A stretch of 44,087 nt of DNA, taken from positions 1 to 44,087 of the forward strand of contig OMQN01000015.1 of NCBI GenBank assembly GCA_900313235.1. Direction: 5' to 3'. Made by a program: the position numbers and the translations under genes. Positions 8,045 through 17,364 of the stretch are shown in pieces; position 1 is the first letter of the stretch; each line of letters starts with the position of its first letter. The notes beneath the pieces are model-generated. The model saw only the letters and a list, made by a program, of their open reading frames with translations, was not told the DNA's origin and searched no databases. The stretch is from an uncultured Prevotellaceae bacterium (GTDB lineage Bacteria > Bacteroidota > Bacteroidia > Bacteroidales > Bacteroidaceae).

Positions 8045-9622
8045 CTACTTCTCTATTAGTTGCAGGGCGCGCTGCACAATCTCGCTCTGCTCGTTCATGA
8101 CGGCATAGTACTCATTCATCGACCACAGGTCGCGAGCTATCAGTGCCTTCAACTGTTGGCGCAGCATGGGCAGTGTGCGTTGTAATTCGTCGTCGTCCTT
8201 GGGAGTAATCTTCTGCTTCTTGCCCTCAGAAAGGATGTTGTCGATGACCTTTTGAGGAACCGTATAGTGCTCTTGGAACGCTGCAAAGGAGGAATACCGC
8301 TTGTGGAGCTCTTTGCGGTGGCCGTCGACATAGCGCAGATTCTGGCTGATGAGTATCGACTTGGCAGCGAGTTCCCGATGGAATCGGGTATATATCGTCG
8401 TGTCGAGGGGAACGAACTCGTCGGGCATGATGCCTCCGCCACCATATACCACGCGGTGCTCACGCAGTGTGTAATACTTCAGCGAGTCGCTGAAGTGGAC
8501 ACTGTCGGCAGACATCAGTTCACCACTCTTCAGACGGTTGCTGACATCCATGTCGTAGTTCAGCTTTTTGCCTTTCTCGTAAGGTTTCTGGATGCAGCGG
8601 CCGGAAGGTGTGTAGTAGTGAGCGGTGGTCAGACGAATCATAGAACCATCGGGCAGGTCGATAGGACACTGTACCAGTCCCTTGCCGAAGGTGCGGCGAC
8701 CCACAATGATGCCGCGGTCGTGGTCTTGAATGGCACCCGAGACAATCTCTGCCGCCGAGGCGGTGTAGCTGTCTACCAGCACGATGACCTTTCCTTCCTT
8801 GAAGAGGCCGCCACCGCGTGCCCTGTAGTCGTCGCGATTAGCGCTGCGTCCTTTGGTATAGACGATGAGGCTGCCACTCCCCAGCAGTTCGTTGGCCACC
8901 TCTACAGCAGCTTGCAGGTAGCCTCCACCATTCCCCTGCAGGTCGATGATGAGGGTCTGCATGCCCTGTGACAAGAGCTGCTTCAGACTGTTGGCAAACT
9001 CGTAAGGAGTCGTCATACCGAAGCTGCCGATACGGATGTAGCCCACCTCCGGACGTATCATGTAGGTGGCATCGATGGTGTTGACGGGAATCTTGTCACG
9101 GGTGATGGTGAAGGTGAGGCGGTCGCTGATGCCCGGACGGACAATGCCCAGCAGTACCTTGGTACCCTTTGGACCGCGCAGGCGCTTCATGATTTCCTCC
9201 TGCGACATCTTGACACCGGCAATGGCCGTGTCGTTGACGGAGACGATGCGGTCGCCAGCCAGGATGCCCATCTTCTCGGAAGGACCACCGCTGACCGTCT
9301 GGACGACGAGTAGTGTGTCTTCCACCATGTTAAACTGTACACCGATGCCTTCGAAGTTGCCTTTCAGAGGCTCGGTCATCGACTTGACCTCCTTGGGTGT
9401 CGAATAGGTGGAGTGGGGGTCCAGCTTCTCCAGCATGCCACGGATGCCGTCTTCGACCAGTTTCTGCTCGTCGACAGAGTCTACATACAAGCTGTTGATG
9501 GCCATCTCTGCTATCTGCAGCTTACGCATCTGAGACTCGTTGCCCATCTTAATATGTAACTGGGCCGTAGAAGATATCGTGAGCAACCATAGCGTGGCTA
9601 CATACAGAATACGCTTATTCAT
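8045..9622 (-). CDS. S41 family C-terminal processing protease with PDZ domain
   Basis: 525 residues. The ATG at 9620-9622 overlaps the topoisomerase stop and opens a signal peptide ([21 protein letters not shown]), so the protease acts in the envelope. A PDZ domain follows from about residue 80 ([29 protein letters not shown]). The S41 catalytic domain has the nucleophile Ser in [10 protein letters not shown] (about residue 288) and the general-base Lys in [10 protein letters not shown] (about 312), with the usual [18 protein letters not shown] before them. The C-terminal 130 residues are helical and charged. This family (CtpA/Prc) trims or degrades exported proteins. Gene order suggests cotranscription with the topoisomerase and acetyltransferase genes upstream and the dehydrogenase 31 bases downstream. 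Confidence 0.92.
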   Translation of the reverse strand: MNKRILYVATLWLLTISSTAQLHIKMGNESQMRKLQIAEMAINSLYVDSVDEQKLVEDGIRGMLEKLDPHSTYSTPKEVKSMTEPLKGNFEGIGVQFNMVEDTLLVVQTVSGGPSEKMGILAGDRIVSVNDTAIAGVKMSQEEIMKRLRGPKGTKVLLGIVRPGISDRLTFTITRDKIPVNTIDATYMIRPEVGYIRIGSFGMTTPYEFANSLKQLLSQGMQTLIIDLQGNGGGYLQAAVEVANELLGSGSLIVYTKGRSANRDDYRARGGGLFKEGKVIVLVDSYTASAAEIVSGAIQDHDRGIIVGRRTFGKGLVQCPIDLPDGSMIRLTTAHYYTPSGRCIQKPYEKGKKLNYDMDVSNRLKSGELMSADSVHFSDSLKYYTLREHRVVYGGGGIMPDEFVPLDTTIYTRFHRELAAKSILISQNLRYVDGHRKELHKRYSSFAAFQEHYTVPQKVIDNILSEGKKQKITPKDDDELQRTLPMLRQQLKALIARDLWSMNEYYAVMNEQSEIVQRALQLIEK

Positions 9623-11576
9623 AGTCGTAATCCTCTGGTTTGTCTTCCTCGATGACGAGGTTGTCGATGATGAAGTTCTGGCGCTCCATGGTGTTCTTAC
9701 CCATATAGTACTCCAAAAGTTTCTGTACCTGGTCGTTCTTGTGGAGGGTGACCTGTTCGAGACGCATGTCAGGGCCGATGAAACCGGCAAACTCCTCGGG
9801 GCTGATTTCGCCCAGACCTTTGAATCGTGTAATCTCAGGGTCGGGACCCAGTTCCAGAATAGCCTTTTGGCGCTCTTCTTCGCTGTAGCAGTAGCGCGTG
9901 ACGAAATCGCTTTTAGCTTTTGGTGATTGGCTATTGGCCTTCTTGGCGTCTTCATCGGCTAACACCTTCTTGTTCTTAATCTTGGTGCGCTTGTTGCGTA
10001 CACGGAACAGGGGTGTCTGCAGCACATAGACATGTCCCTTCTTGATGAGCTCTGGGAAGAACTGCAGGAAGAAGGTGATGATGAGCAGACGGATGTGCAT
10101 GCCGTCGACATCGGCATCGGTGGCGACAATCACCTTATTATATCTAAGGGTGTCGAGCCCCTCCTCGATGTCGAGAGCAGCCTGCAGCAAGTTGAACTCC
10201 TCGTTCTCGTAGACCACCTTCTTGGTGAGTCCGAAGGAGTTCAGAGGCTTACCTCTCAATGAGAAGACTGCCTGCGTGTTGACGTCGCGGCTCTTGGTGA
10301 TGGAACCACTGGCCGAGTCGCCCTCGGTGATGAAGATGCACGACTCCTCCTTGCGGTCGTTCTTGACATCGGAGAAGTGGATGCGGCAGTCGCGCAACTT
10401 GCGATTGTGCAGGTTGGCCTTCTTGGCACGCTCTCGAGCCAGCTTGGTGACGCCCGCCATCGCCTTGCGCTCACGTTCCGTCTCCTTGATCTTGCCCTCG
10501 ATGACCTCTGCGACATCCTGGTGGATGTGCAGGTAGTTGTCGACCTGCTGTTTGATGAAGTCGCCGACATATTTGTTAATGGTGTCCCCGTCGGGAGCCA
10601 TCTGCGTAGAACCTAACTTAATCTTCGTCTGACTCTCGAAGACGGGCTCCTCCACATTGATGGCGATGGCAGCGACGATACCGGTACGGATGTCGCCATA
10701 CTCATATTTGCCAAAGAATTCCTTGATGGTCTTGGCGATGTGCTCCTTGAAAGCACTCTGGTGGGTACCACCCTGTGTGGTGTGCTGGCCGTTGACAAAG
10801 CTGTAGTACTCCTCGCCGTACTGGTTGGCATGGGTAAAGGCTATTTCGATGTCGTCACCTTGCAGATGGATGATGGGGTAGAGGGGGTCATTGGTCATGC
10901 GGTCTTTCAGCAAGTCCTGCAAGCCGTGGCGCGACAGGATGCGGCGACCGTTGTACATGATGGCCAGCCCGATGTTCAGATAGGTGTAGTTGCGCAGCAT
11001 GTTCTCCACGATGTCGTCGTGGAAAGAATAGTCCTTGAACAGCGTGTTGTCGGGCTCGAAATAGATATAGGTACCATTCTCGTCCTGGGTGTCCTCGGTA
11101 GCATCGCTCTGCAGGATGCCGCGCTCAAAGGTGGCGCGACGCACCTTGCCGTCACGATAGCTGGCTACCTCGAAATGGGTGCTCAGCGCATTGACGGCCT
11201 TCACACCGACACCGTTCAGACCTACCGACTTCTTGAAAGCCTTGGAGTCGTACTTGCCACCCGTGTTCAGCACGCTGACTGCCTCGATGAGTTTGCCTTG
11301 CGGAATGCCGCGGCCATAGTCGCGGACAGAGACGCGCAGGTTGTCGTCGATGGTAATCTCCAGACGGTCGCCAGCCTTCATCTTGAACTCGTCGATGGAG
11401 TTGTCGATGACTTCTTTCAATAGCACATAGATACCGTCTTCGGGTAGTGAACCATCGCCCAGACGACCGATGTACATACCTGGACGGGTACGCACATGTT
11501 CCATATCCGAGAGGTGCCGGATGTTGTCGTCAGTATACTGAACTTTTTCTTCTTGGATTGTGTTTTCGTCGCTCAT
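9615..11576 (-). CDS. parE: DNA topoisomerase IV subunit B
   Basis: 653 residues. The ATG at 11574-11576 forms an ATGA overlap with the upstream acetyltransferase stop, so it is preferred over the ATG six codons earlier. ATP-binding GHKL motifs are present: [32 protein letters not shown], and QTKIKLGS. The TOPRIM region has [10 protein letters not shown] and the acidic [11 protein letters not shown]. The length fits ParE, and a separate gyrB begins at 43956, so this copy is assigned to topoisomerase IV, which decatenates daughter chromosomes with ParC (not in the window). A translated repeat ([11 protein letters not shown]) interrupts the TOPRIM-side region before [10 protein letters not shown]. 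Its stop overlaps the protease start by 8 bases. Confidence 0.93.
   Translation of the reverse strand: MSDENTIQEEKVQYTDDNIRHLSDMEHVRTRPGMYIGRLGDGSLPEDGIYVLLKEVIDNSIDEFKMKAGDRLEITIDDNLRVSVRDYGRGIPQGKLIEAVSVLNTGGKYDSKAFKKSVGLNGVGVKAVNALSTHFEVASYRDGKVRRATFERGILQSDATEDTQDENGTYIYFEPDNTLFKDYSFHDDIVENMLRNYTYLNIGLAIMYNGRRILSRHGLQDLLKDRMTNDPLYPIIHLQGDDIEIAFTHANQYGEEYYSFVNGQHTTQGGTHQSAFKEHIAKTIKEFFGKYEYGDIRTGIVAAIAINVEEPVFESQTKIKLGSTQMAPDGDTINKYVGDFIKQQVDNYLHIHQDVAEVIEGKIKETERERKAMAGVTKLARERAKKANLHNRKLRDCRIHFSDVKNDRKEESCIFITEGDSASGSITKSRDVNTQAVFSLRGKPLNSFGLTKKVVYENEEFNLLQAALDIEEGLDTLRYNKVIVATDADVDGMHIRLLIITFFLQFFPELIKKGHVYVLQTPLFRVRNKRTKIKNKKVLADEDAKKANSQSPKAKSDFVTRYCYSEEERQKAILELGPDPEITRFKGLGEISPEEFAGFIGPDMRLEQVTLHKNDQVQKLLEYYMGKNTMERQNFIIDNLVIEEDKPEDYDYE
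9908..9939. repeat. AGCCAATAGCC / TTTTAGC-family dispersed repeat inside parE
   Basis: CGCTTTTAGCTTTTGGTGA followed by TTGGCTATTGGCC is read on the minus strand as [10 protein letters not shown] within ParE. The same words fill the spacer between pta and ackA (23351-23412), where they are non-coding. Confidence 0.75.
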
Positions 11577-12727
11577 AAGATTTTCTTGAAACATCTTCTA
11601 CGTTTATGCTGTATATGCTCCAGGTATTGCCACTGGCTCTGTACTTTCTCGTTGGTCTCCATCTCTACATTGGTCTCACCCCACTTGAAGCCATACTTCT
11701 GGTAGATAGGGATGAGGTCATAGAAGAGCAGGGCATTGGCGCCTTTCTGCTGGTATTCGGGCAGGATGCCGATGAGCATCAGGTCGAGACACTCCGCCTT
11801 GTGGAACTTCAGGGCACGCAGGCAATGCCACCAGCCGAAGGGCCACAGGCGTCCGTTCTTGCACTTCTGCAGGGCACGCGTCATGTTGGTGATGGAGATG
11901 CCCACGCCAATGATGTCGTGGTCGGGGGTGTTCCAGTCTTCAATGAGACAGAGCATGTCCATGTCGAGCATGGGGAAGTACATCTTCAGGTACTCGTCAA
12001 TCTGACGCTCGGTCATCTGTGAATAGCCATAGAGGTGGCCAAACGACTTGTTGACGACATCGAGCACCTTGCGGCCATACTGTTCCTTGCCGAATACCTG
12101 ACTGCGCTTGGGGTGCATGGGGTGCAGGTTGTAGCGCTTCATGACCATCTCAGCGACCTTGCGGAACTTCTCGGGCATGCCTTCCTTGGGCACGATGAGT
12201 TTGTACTCCACGTAGTCGTTGTCCTTGACAAATCCGCCCAGCTGTTCAATATGCTGGGGGTAGTAAGGGTAGTTGTAGATGGTGGCCATGGTGCCCAACT
12301 GGTCGAAGCCTTCTATCAGCATGCCCTCCGGGTCCATGTCGGTGAATCCCAACGGACCGATTATCTCTGTCATGCCCTTCTCGCGGCCCCACTGTTCTGC
12401 GGCACTGAACAGCGCTCTTGATACTTCTATGTCGTCAATGAAGTCTACCCAACCGAATCGTACACTCTGGCGCCCCCACTTGTCGTTGGCGCGGTGGTTG
12501 ATGATGGCGGCAATACGACCCACTACCTTGTTGTCGCGGTAGGCCAGAAAATACTCAGCCTCACAGAACTCAAAGGCGGCGTTGCGGTCCTTGCTAAACG
12601 TGTGTAGCTCGTCGCTGTACAAGTTGGGGGCATCGTACTCGTTGCCCTTGTACAAGTCGTAATGGAGTTGGATGAAGGCGTCAAGCTCCTTCTTGTTAGT
12701 TACTTTCCGAATCTCTACTGATGGCAT
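11573..12727 (-). CDS. GNAT-type N-acetyltransferase family protein
   Basis: 384 residues, ATG at 12725-12727. The central and C-terminal parts carry acetyltransferase-like features: [20 protein letters not shown] near residue 80 and [23 protein letters not shown] near 335, the latter resembling the acetyl-CoA pyrophosphate loop (Q-x-x-G-x-x). Proteins of this size with the opening [24 protein letters not shown] are common in Bacteroidales, but I know no defined substrate. It is the first gene of a minus-strand run (acetyltransferase, parE, S41 protease, dehydrogenase), with a TACCTTTG promoter core 26 bases upstream and a palindrome between promoter and start. Confidence 0.8.
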   Translation of the reverse strand: MPSVEIRKVTNKKELDAFIQLHYDLYKGNEYDAPNLYSDELHTFSKDRNAAFEFCEAEYFLAYRDNKVVGRIAAIINHRANDKWGRQSVRFGWVDFIDDIEVSRALFSAAEQWGREKGMTEIIGPLGFTDMDPEGMLIEGFDQLGTMATIYNYPYYPQHIEQLGGFVKDNDYVEYKLIVPKEGMPEKFRKVAEMVMKRYNLHPMHPKRSQVFGKEQYGRKVLDVVNKSFGHLYGYSQMTERQIDEYLKMYFPMLDMDMLCLIEDWNTPDHDIIGVGISITNMTRALQKCKNGRLWPFGWWHCLRALKFHKAECLDLMLIGILPEYQQKGANALLFYDLIPIYQKYGFKWGETNVEMETNEKVQSQWQYLEHIQHKRRRCFKKIL

Positions 12728-12736
12728 ATTTCAAAT

Positions 12737-12760
12737 CATGATAAATATCATGCAAAGGTA
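12737..12760 (-). promoter_or_regulatory. Promoter core and adjacent palindrome for the acetyltransferase-parE operon
   Basis: On the minus strand TACCTTTG (12753-12760) matches the Bacteroidetes -7 element, with a TTTG about 20 bases upstream. Directly downstream is CATGATA-AA-TATCATG (12737-12752), an inverted repeat with 7-bp arms covering the expected transcription start. This is a possible operator. Confidence 0.65.
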
Positions 12761-12788
12761 ACGAAAAAGCCTGAGACTCCCAAAATAT

Positions 12789-13946
12789 TTAACCAATTTT
12801 ACGGCAAATGTACAGACAGTGGGCCCCGTCTGCCTTGGTGGTGGCAAAGATATAACTGTCGCCACCGTCTTTCAGATGGAGCTTTTTCCGTAGTTGTTCG
12901 ACGGACATGGGGAAGTTGCGAACGGTGATGTTGGCACGGTCAACGCCTGCCAGTGCCTCTTTGAGTGATTGCTTATTTGTCGATGAAATGGCGCAAATCT
13001 GAAAGCGACGGCCAGGAAAATCCTCGATTTCAACGGAAGATAGGAAGAGGTGTGAGTTGGCAGATACCTGTTGGATGCCATATCTTTCTGCAACGGCCTC
13101 GAAACAGCCTGCCTTCATGATGCTGGCATTGGGCTCGTAGAGGTATGAGGGCTGAAGGCTGAGGGCTGAGGGCTGAGGGGGGAAGGCTGAGGGAACCTCG
13201 AAGAGGTGGTCGTTGTTGACACACACCAGACGGAAGGGGGCTGACATGGGTTGCAGCACCAACAGCAACTCTTTGCATTCGTTGTCAACGCTGACAATGT
13301 GTACCTCTGTGACGTGTTGAAGGTCGTCGACGGCCTTGCGCCAGTCGAACATCGGCGAGAGTTTCAGGATGACCTTGTCGGCTTTCTTCATCAGCAGGGG
13401 CAGCAGTTCGAGGACGTTGGGCGTACAGTCTCTGATGTCGTAGGTGCGTCCGCCGTGTTCGTTGCGGCGGGCAGGATCCAGGAAGATGGCGTCGACGTGG
13501 GGCATGTCTGTCAGATATGCTGCTGTGTCACAGCAACATACTGAACAGTCGAGGCCCAGCGCGCGGAAGTTGTACTCGGCCAGCGTGCAGAGGTCGTTGT
13601 TCTGCTCTACATAGACGCGCTGCTTGAAATGCTGGGACATCCAGTAGAAGTCGACACCCAGGCCACCTGTCAGGTCTACATACGTATCTCCGCTACCTGC
13701 CAGTTGTGCCTTGTAGCGTGCTGTCTGTTCGCTGGAGCACTGCTCCATATTGAGATGTGGCGGGTAGAGAACACCGTCTATGGCTGCCCATGACGGCAAC
13801 TTCTTCAGGGCGGTCTGTCGTCCAGCTATCTGCTGCAGTGCCATCGGCAGGTCAACGTTGCTATCTTTAGTGCCCTGCAATGCCAGTTTGCGCACGTCAT
13901 CAGCAGTGTGTTGGCGGATGAATTCCCACGTTTGTTTATTAATCAT
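12789..13946 (-). CDS. Class I SAM-dependent methyltransferase with THUMP-like C-terminal domain
   Basis: 385 residues. The SAM-binding motif is VDLTGGLGVDFYWMS (about residues 92-106), followed by an acidic YVEQN strand end and the catalytic-loop-like DAIFLDPARRNEHGGR (about 155). The C-terminal quarter (VRNFPMSVEQLRKKLHLKDGG and YIFATTKADG) fits the THUMP-like domain found in Bacteroidetes proteins of this type. The substrate is probably RNA, which is an inference from the family. Around residues 255-267 the chain reads FPPQPSALSLQPSYL, which is a translated repeat between FEVPSA and YEPNAS. The promoter core lies 4 bases before the ATG, so the message may be leaderless. Confidence 0.85.
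   Translation of the reverse strand: MINKQTWEFIRQHTADDVRKLALQGTKDSNVDLPMALQQIAGRQTALKKLPSWAAIDGVLYPPHLNMEQCSSEQTARYKAQLAGSGDTYVDLTGGLGVDFYWMSQHFKQRVYVEQNNDLCTLAEYNFRALGLDCSVCCCDTAAYLTDMPHVDAIFLDPARRNEHGGRTYDIRDCTPNVLELLPLLMKKADKVILKLSPMFDWRKAVDDLQHVTEVHIVSVDNECKELLLVLQPMSAPFRLVCVNNDHLFEVPSAFPPQPSALSLQPSYLYEPNASIMKAGCFEAVAERYGIQQVSANSHLFLSSVEIEDFPGRRFQICAISSTNKQSLKEALAGVDRANITVRNFPMSVEQLRKKLHLKDGGDSYIFATTKADGAHCLYICRKIG
13145..13193. repeat. GGCTGAAGGCTGAGGG dispersed repeat inside methyltransferase gene
   Basis: Five tandem GGCTGA(A/G)GG-type units, read on the minus strand as PPQPSALSLQPS. A shorter copy of the same CTTCAGCC unit lies inside the WbqC gene at 17155-17177. Confidence 0.8.
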
Positions 13947-13950
13947 GGTA

Positions 13951-13958
13951 CAAAGATA
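13951..13958 (-). promoter_or_regulatory. Promoter -7 element for the methyltransferase gene
   Basis: TATCTTTG on the minus strand is followed by TACC and then the ATG. The spacing puts the likely transcription start at or next to the start codon. Confidence 0.65.
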
Positions 13959-13964
13959 CTAAAT

Positions 13965-13998
13965 AATTGTGAATTATCTTGTGAATTGTGAATTATTT
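13965..13998. repeat. GTGAATTGTGAATT intergenic repeat
   Basis: AATTGTGAATTAT and TTGTGAATTGTGAATTATT words fill the gap between the divergent methyltransferase and dapB promoters. They overlap the region where the dapB -33 element would lie. Confidence 0.6.
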
Positions 13999-14000
13999 CG

Positions 14001-14008
14001 TAACTTTG
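14001..14008 (+). promoter_or_regulatory. Promoter -7 element for dapB
   Basis: TAACTTTG matches the TAnnTTTG consensus and lies 24 bases before the dapB ATG. AAGGA at 14026-14030 precedes the start closely. Confidence 0.75.
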
Positions 14009-14032
14009 CACGGTATTAATACAATAAGGAAC

Positions 14033-14749
14033 ATGAAAATAGCATTAATCGGCTACGGTAAGATGGGTAAGATGATAGAACAGATAGCCCTCAGCCGTGG
14101 TCATGAGATTGTAAGTATTATTGACATTGACAACCAGCAGGACTTTAACAGTGAGGCTTTCAAGAGTGCTGACGTTGCCATTGAGTTTACTGCTCCACAG
14201 GCAGCCTATGGCAATTACCTGAAGGCATGGGCAGCAGGCGTGAAGGTGGTGTCTGGCTCTACGGGCTGGATGAAAGAGCATGGCGACGAGGTGCGTAAGG
14301 CTTGTGCTGAAGAGGGTAAGACGCTCTTCTGGGCTTCCAACTTCTCCATTGGCGTGGCTATCTTCTCAGCCGTCAACAAGTATCTGGCCAAAATCATGAA
14401 TCAGTTCCCGCAGTATGACGTAGAGATGGAAGAGACCCATCACGTCCATAAGTTGGACCATCCCAGTGGCACCGCTATCACGCTGGCTGAGCAGATTGTG
14501 GAGAACATCGATCGTAAGGAAGCCTGGAAAGAAGATACTACCGATAAGAAATATCTGCGTATTGACCATATCCGTCGCGGAGAGGTGCCTGGCATCCATA
14601 CTATCCGCTACGATTCAGAAGCAGACATTATTACCATCACCCACGATGCCCACTCACGTCAGGGCTTTGCTCTTGGCGCTGTCCTTGCCGCAGAGTATAC
14701 CAAGGACCATCAGGGATTATTAACCATCAGCGATATGTTTAAGTTCTAA
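14033..14749 (+). CDS. dapB: 4-hydroxy-tetrahydrodipicolinate reductase
   Basis: 238 residues. The enzyme makes tetrahydrodipicolinate with NAD(P)H in the lysine and diaminopimelate pathway in the cytoplasm. The N-terminal nucleotide-binding motif is LIGYGKMGKMI (residues 5-15), and the substrate-binding and catalytic segment is EETHHVHKLDHPSGTA (about 133-148). The ATG at 14033 is chosen because it starts directly at the Rossmann strand; an upstream ATG at 13988 would lie before the promoter core. It is the first gene of the dapB - signal peptidase - WbqC run, and its stop shares one base with the next ATG. Confidence 0.95.
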   Translation: MKIALIGYGKMGKMIEQIALSRGHEIVSIIDIDNQQDFNSEAFKSADVAIEFTAPQAAYGNYLKAWAAGVKVVSGSTGWMKEHGDEVRKACAEEGKTLFWASNFSIGVAIFSAVNKYLAKIMNQFPQYDVEMEETHHVHKLDHPSGTAITLAEQIVENIDRKEAWKEDTTDKKYLRIDHIRRGEVPGIHTIRYDSEADIITITHDAHSRQGFALGAVLAAEYTKDHQGLLTISDMFKF

Positions 14750-16185
14750 TGGAAAAGAGAGAAAAGAAAAAACTCAATATGAAGGTGCAGTGGGCGAAGT
14801 TCATCGCTGTGCTGCTATGCTATCTGTTGTTCCTTTATTGGGTAGAGTCGTGGATGGGACTGCTCGTGTTGCCCTTCATCTACGACGTCTACATCACCAA
14901 GAAAATCAACTGGCAGTGGTGGAAGGACTCTGAAGGTCCTGTAAGGTGGGTGATGTCGTGGGTCGACGCCCTGGTGTTCGCCCTGGTGGCCGTCTACTTC
15001 ATCAACCTGTTCTTCTTCCAGAACTACGTTATCCCGTCAAGTTCTTTGGAGAAGAGCCTGCTCACTGGCGACTACCTGTTTGTCAGCAAGGTCAGCTACG
15101 GTCCCCGTATTCCTGAGACGCCGTTGACGATGCCGCTGACTCAGCATACCATGCCTATCTACAATTGTAAGTCGTATATTGAGTGGCCCCATTGGGACTA
15201 TCGCCGCGTCAAGGGCTTGGGAAAGGTTCAACTTAACGACATCGTGGTCTTCAACTTCCCTGCTGGCGACACCATCTGTTCGGCACCGCAGTACCAGGCT
15301 TACGACTACTACCAGCTGTGCTATCAGATAGGCTATCAGGCCTACCCGCAGCGTCCGAACCCCGACTCGCTGACGCAGGAGCAGTTGCCACTGTATTTCA
15401 ATACCATCTACCAGGCTGGTAAGCAGATTATTGAAGCCAATTCGCAGGAGTATGGTATCATTGATACCCGTCCTACCGACCGTCGCGAGAACTATGTGAA
15501 GCGTTGCGTAGGACTGCCCGGTCAGACGCTGCAAATCAAGAACCGCATCATCTACCTTGACGGCAAGGCCAACAAGGAACCCGATAATGTACAATACACC
15601 TACAAGCTGAAGTTGAAACGCCACTTCACCGATGAGGAGATGCAGGAGTGGGGTATCACGATGGAGGAGTTGAAGGACCTTAACAATTTCGGCTATATGC
15701 CTATGACCAACAAGACGGCAGACATCCTGCGGAAGCGTCCTGACATCGTGGAGAGCATCAAGTTGAATACCGATGGAAACGAGTTGGACATCTACCCCTT
15801 GAATGGTAACATGCACTGGACACGCGACAACTACGGTCCCATCTGGATTCCTGCCAAGGGAGAGACCATCGACCTGACACTGCAGAACCTGCCCGTCTAT
15901 GAACGTCCTATCCGTACCTATGAGCGTAACAAACTGGAGGTGAAAGACGGCAAGATATTCATCAACGATAAAGAAACCACCAAGTACACCTTTAAGATGG
16001 ACTACTACTGGATGCAGGGTGACAACCGTCACAACTCGCTCGACTCCCGCTACTGGGGCTTCGTACCCGAAGACCACATCGTGGGAAAACCCATCTTCAT
16101 CTGGTGGAGCAGTGATCCTGACCGTGGCGGCTTCTCTGGCATTCGCTGGAGTCGTCTGTTCCGCTTCGTTGACAACATCAAGTAG
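14749..16185 (+). CDS. lepB: Signal peptidase I (active type, S26)
   Basis: 478 residues, far longer than the E. coli core because of a large insert between the catalytic boxes. Hydrophobic segments lie near residues 15-48 and 70-88, anchoring it in the inner membrane. The nucleophile is Ser99 in VIPSSSLEKSLLTGD, and the general-base Lys251 lies in NYVKRCVGLPGQ. The final box is MQGDNRHNSLDSRYWG (about 424-439) with VPEDHIVGKPIF. It cleaves signal peptides from exported proteins, of which this window encodes many. Its start shares one base with the dapB stop, which suggests coupled expression. Confidence 0.93.
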   Translation: MEKREKKKLNMKVQWAKFIAVLLCYLLFLYWVESWMGLLVLPFIYDVYITKKINWQWWKDSEGPVRWVMSWVDALVFALVAVYFINLFFFQNYVIPSSSLEKSLLTGDYLFVSKVSYGPRIPETPLTMPLTQHTMPIYNCKSYIEWPHWDYRRVKGLGKVQLNDIVVFNFPAGDTICSAPQYQAYDYYQLCYQIGYQAYPQRPNPDSLTQEQLPLYFNTIYQAGKQIIEANSQEYGIIDTRPTDRRENYVKRCVGLPGQTLQIKNRIIYLDGKANKEPDNVQYTYKLKLKRHFTDEEMQEWGITMEELKDLNNFGYMPMTNKTADILRKRPDIVESIKLNTDGNELDIYPLNGNMHWTRDNYGPIWIPAKGETIDLTLQNLPVYERPIRTYERNKLEVKDGKIFINDKETTKYTFKMDYYWMQGDNRHNSLDSRYWGFVPEDHIVGKPIFIWWSSDPDRGGFSGIRWSRLFRFVDNIK

Positions 16186-16217
16186 ATGGAAAAGGTAAGA
16201 GGGATGATGTAAAAGAT

Positions 16218-16718
16218 ATGGGAAAGTGGCTGAAGAACGTGATAGTACTGGCGTCAGCTTTCGCACTGATGCTGGGCTTCCGTGCTCTGGTCTTTTCTAT
16301 CCATAGCGTCACAGGCAATGGCTTGACACCCCTGTATAAACATGGTGACTGTCTGCTGGTGAACCGTTGCAGCTACGGGTTGCGCATAGAAGGAAACGGG
16401 CTGCTGCCCTATAGCCGTCTGCTGCGACAACCTGTAAAGAGAGGCGACATCGTGGCGTTTACGCTGCCTCGCGACACAGCCGCAGGCGTGTTTATCGCCC
16501 GCTGCAAGGCTGTACCTGGCGACACCATTCCAACCCATAAAGGAGTCCTCATCGTGCCAGGCTTGAAGAACTGCGCCAAGGCTGACTACTACTGGCTGGA
16601 GGCACTGAACCAGCAGAATCCTGTCGACTCGCGCCATCTGGGTCTTATCCCGGAGAGCAGCATCATCGGTGAAGTCATCACTGTATTGTATAACCGTAAA
16701 AATCTCAGACTGCAATGA
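16218..16718 (+). CDS. S26 signal peptidase-like protein lacking catalytic Ser and Lys
   Basis: 166 residues. A single N-terminal membrane segment (about 7-27) is followed by the peptidase fold signatures TPLYKHGDCLLVNRCSYG, KRGDIVAF, VPGDTI and a C-terminal NPVDSRHLGLIPESSIIGEV. Ungapped comparison with the family motif SxSMxPTLxxGD puts Gly35 where the nucleophile Ser should be. The motif YIKRxxGLPGD aligns with FIARCKAVPGD, placing Ala94 at the catalytic Lys. It is therefore probably a non-proteolytic paralogue, perhaps a partner of the active LepB 32 bases upstream. Its stop overlaps the WbqC start (ATGA). Confidence 0.82.
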   Translation: MGKWLKNVIVLASAFALMLGFRALVFSIHSVTGNGLTPLYKHGDCLLVNRCSYGLRIEGNGLLPYSRLLRQPVKRGDIVAFTLPRDTAAGVFIARCKAVPGDTIPTHKGVLIVPGLKNCAKADYYWLEALNQQNPVDSRHLGLIPESSIIGEVITVLYNRKNLRLQ

Positions 16719-17344
16719 GTACAGCGCTGTTACAGACTACCTATTTCGGTCCCATCCAGTGGTACCAGAAGCTGTATCGCTATGACCAGACGCTGATAGA
16801 GCAGTACGACTCTTACCAGAAGCAGACCTACCGCAACCGCTGCGTGATAGCTACTGCCAACGGACTGCAAACACTGACGGTGCCCGTGGAACATTCAGTT
16901 AACAGCCAAGAGCTGTCAGCTAATAGTCCCAAAGTTAAGGACCTGCGCATCAGCGACCACAACCAGTGGCGCCGCATACACTGGAACACCTTGCAGAGTG
17001 CCTATAGCGAGAGTCCGTTCTTCGACTATTATGCCGATGACATCCGACCGTTTTTTGAAAAGAGATATGAGTTTCTGATTGACTTCAACGAGGCTATCCG
17101 CCAGACGGTGTGCGACCTGTTGGATATTCATCCGAACGTCAGCTATACGTCCGACTTCAGCCTTCAGCCTTCAGCCATCGACGACTACAGAGAAGTCATC
17201 AATGCCAAGCACCCGCAGGCTGATGCTGACTTCCAGCCGCGTCGCTACTGGCAAGTCTTTGAGGACAGACATGGCTTTCAGGCCAACCTCTCCATCCTTG
17301 ACCTCTTATTTAACATGGGAAATGAAGCTGTTTTTTATTTATAA
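16715..17344 (+). CDS. WbqC family protein
   Basis: 209 residues beginning LLQTTYFGPIQWYQKLYRYD, the usual WbqC-like start, with RNRCVIATANG, NQWRRIHWNTLQSAYSESPFF and the closing LDLLFNMGNEA. The family is found in polysaccharide and lipopolysaccharide clusters, but its precise reaction is not established. The position after the signal peptidase genes, with ATGA overlap, suggests one operon with dapB. Two dispersed repeats are translated within it: VNSQELSANSPKV near residue 62 and DFSLQPSAID near 148. Both fall between recognisable family segments and keep the frame. Confidence 0.85.
   Translation: MSTALLQTTYFGPIQWYQKLYRYDQTLIEQYDSYQKQTYRNRCVIATANGLQTLTVPVEHSVNSQELSANSPKVKDLRISDHNQWRRIHWNTLQSAYSESPFFDYYADDIRPFFEKRYEFLIDFNEAIRQTVCDLLDIHPNVSYTSDFSLQPSAIDDYREVINAKHPQADADFQPRRYWQVFEDRHGFQANLSILDLLFNMGNEAVFYL
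16896..16929. repeat. AACAGCCAA/AGCTAATAG-family repeat inside WbqC gene
   Basis: CAGTTAACAGCCAAGAGC followed by TGTCAGCTAATAGTCC, read as SVNSQELSANS. It resembles the units in parE, murF and the pta-ackA spacer. Confidence 0.65.
17155..17177. repeat. CTTCAGCC tandem repeat inside WbqC gene
   Basis: Three tandem CTTCAGC(C) units, read as FSLQPSA. This is the reverse complement of the unit in the methyltransferase gene at 13145-13193. Confidence 0.7.
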
Positions 17345-17364
17345 ACCCTTTAAAACTTAAAATT

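Noticed and set aside
13988..14032. Upstream ATG start for dapB
   Set aside because: It lies before the TAACTTTG promoter core, and the added residues come from repeat sequence; the ATG at 14033 starts at the Rossmann strand.
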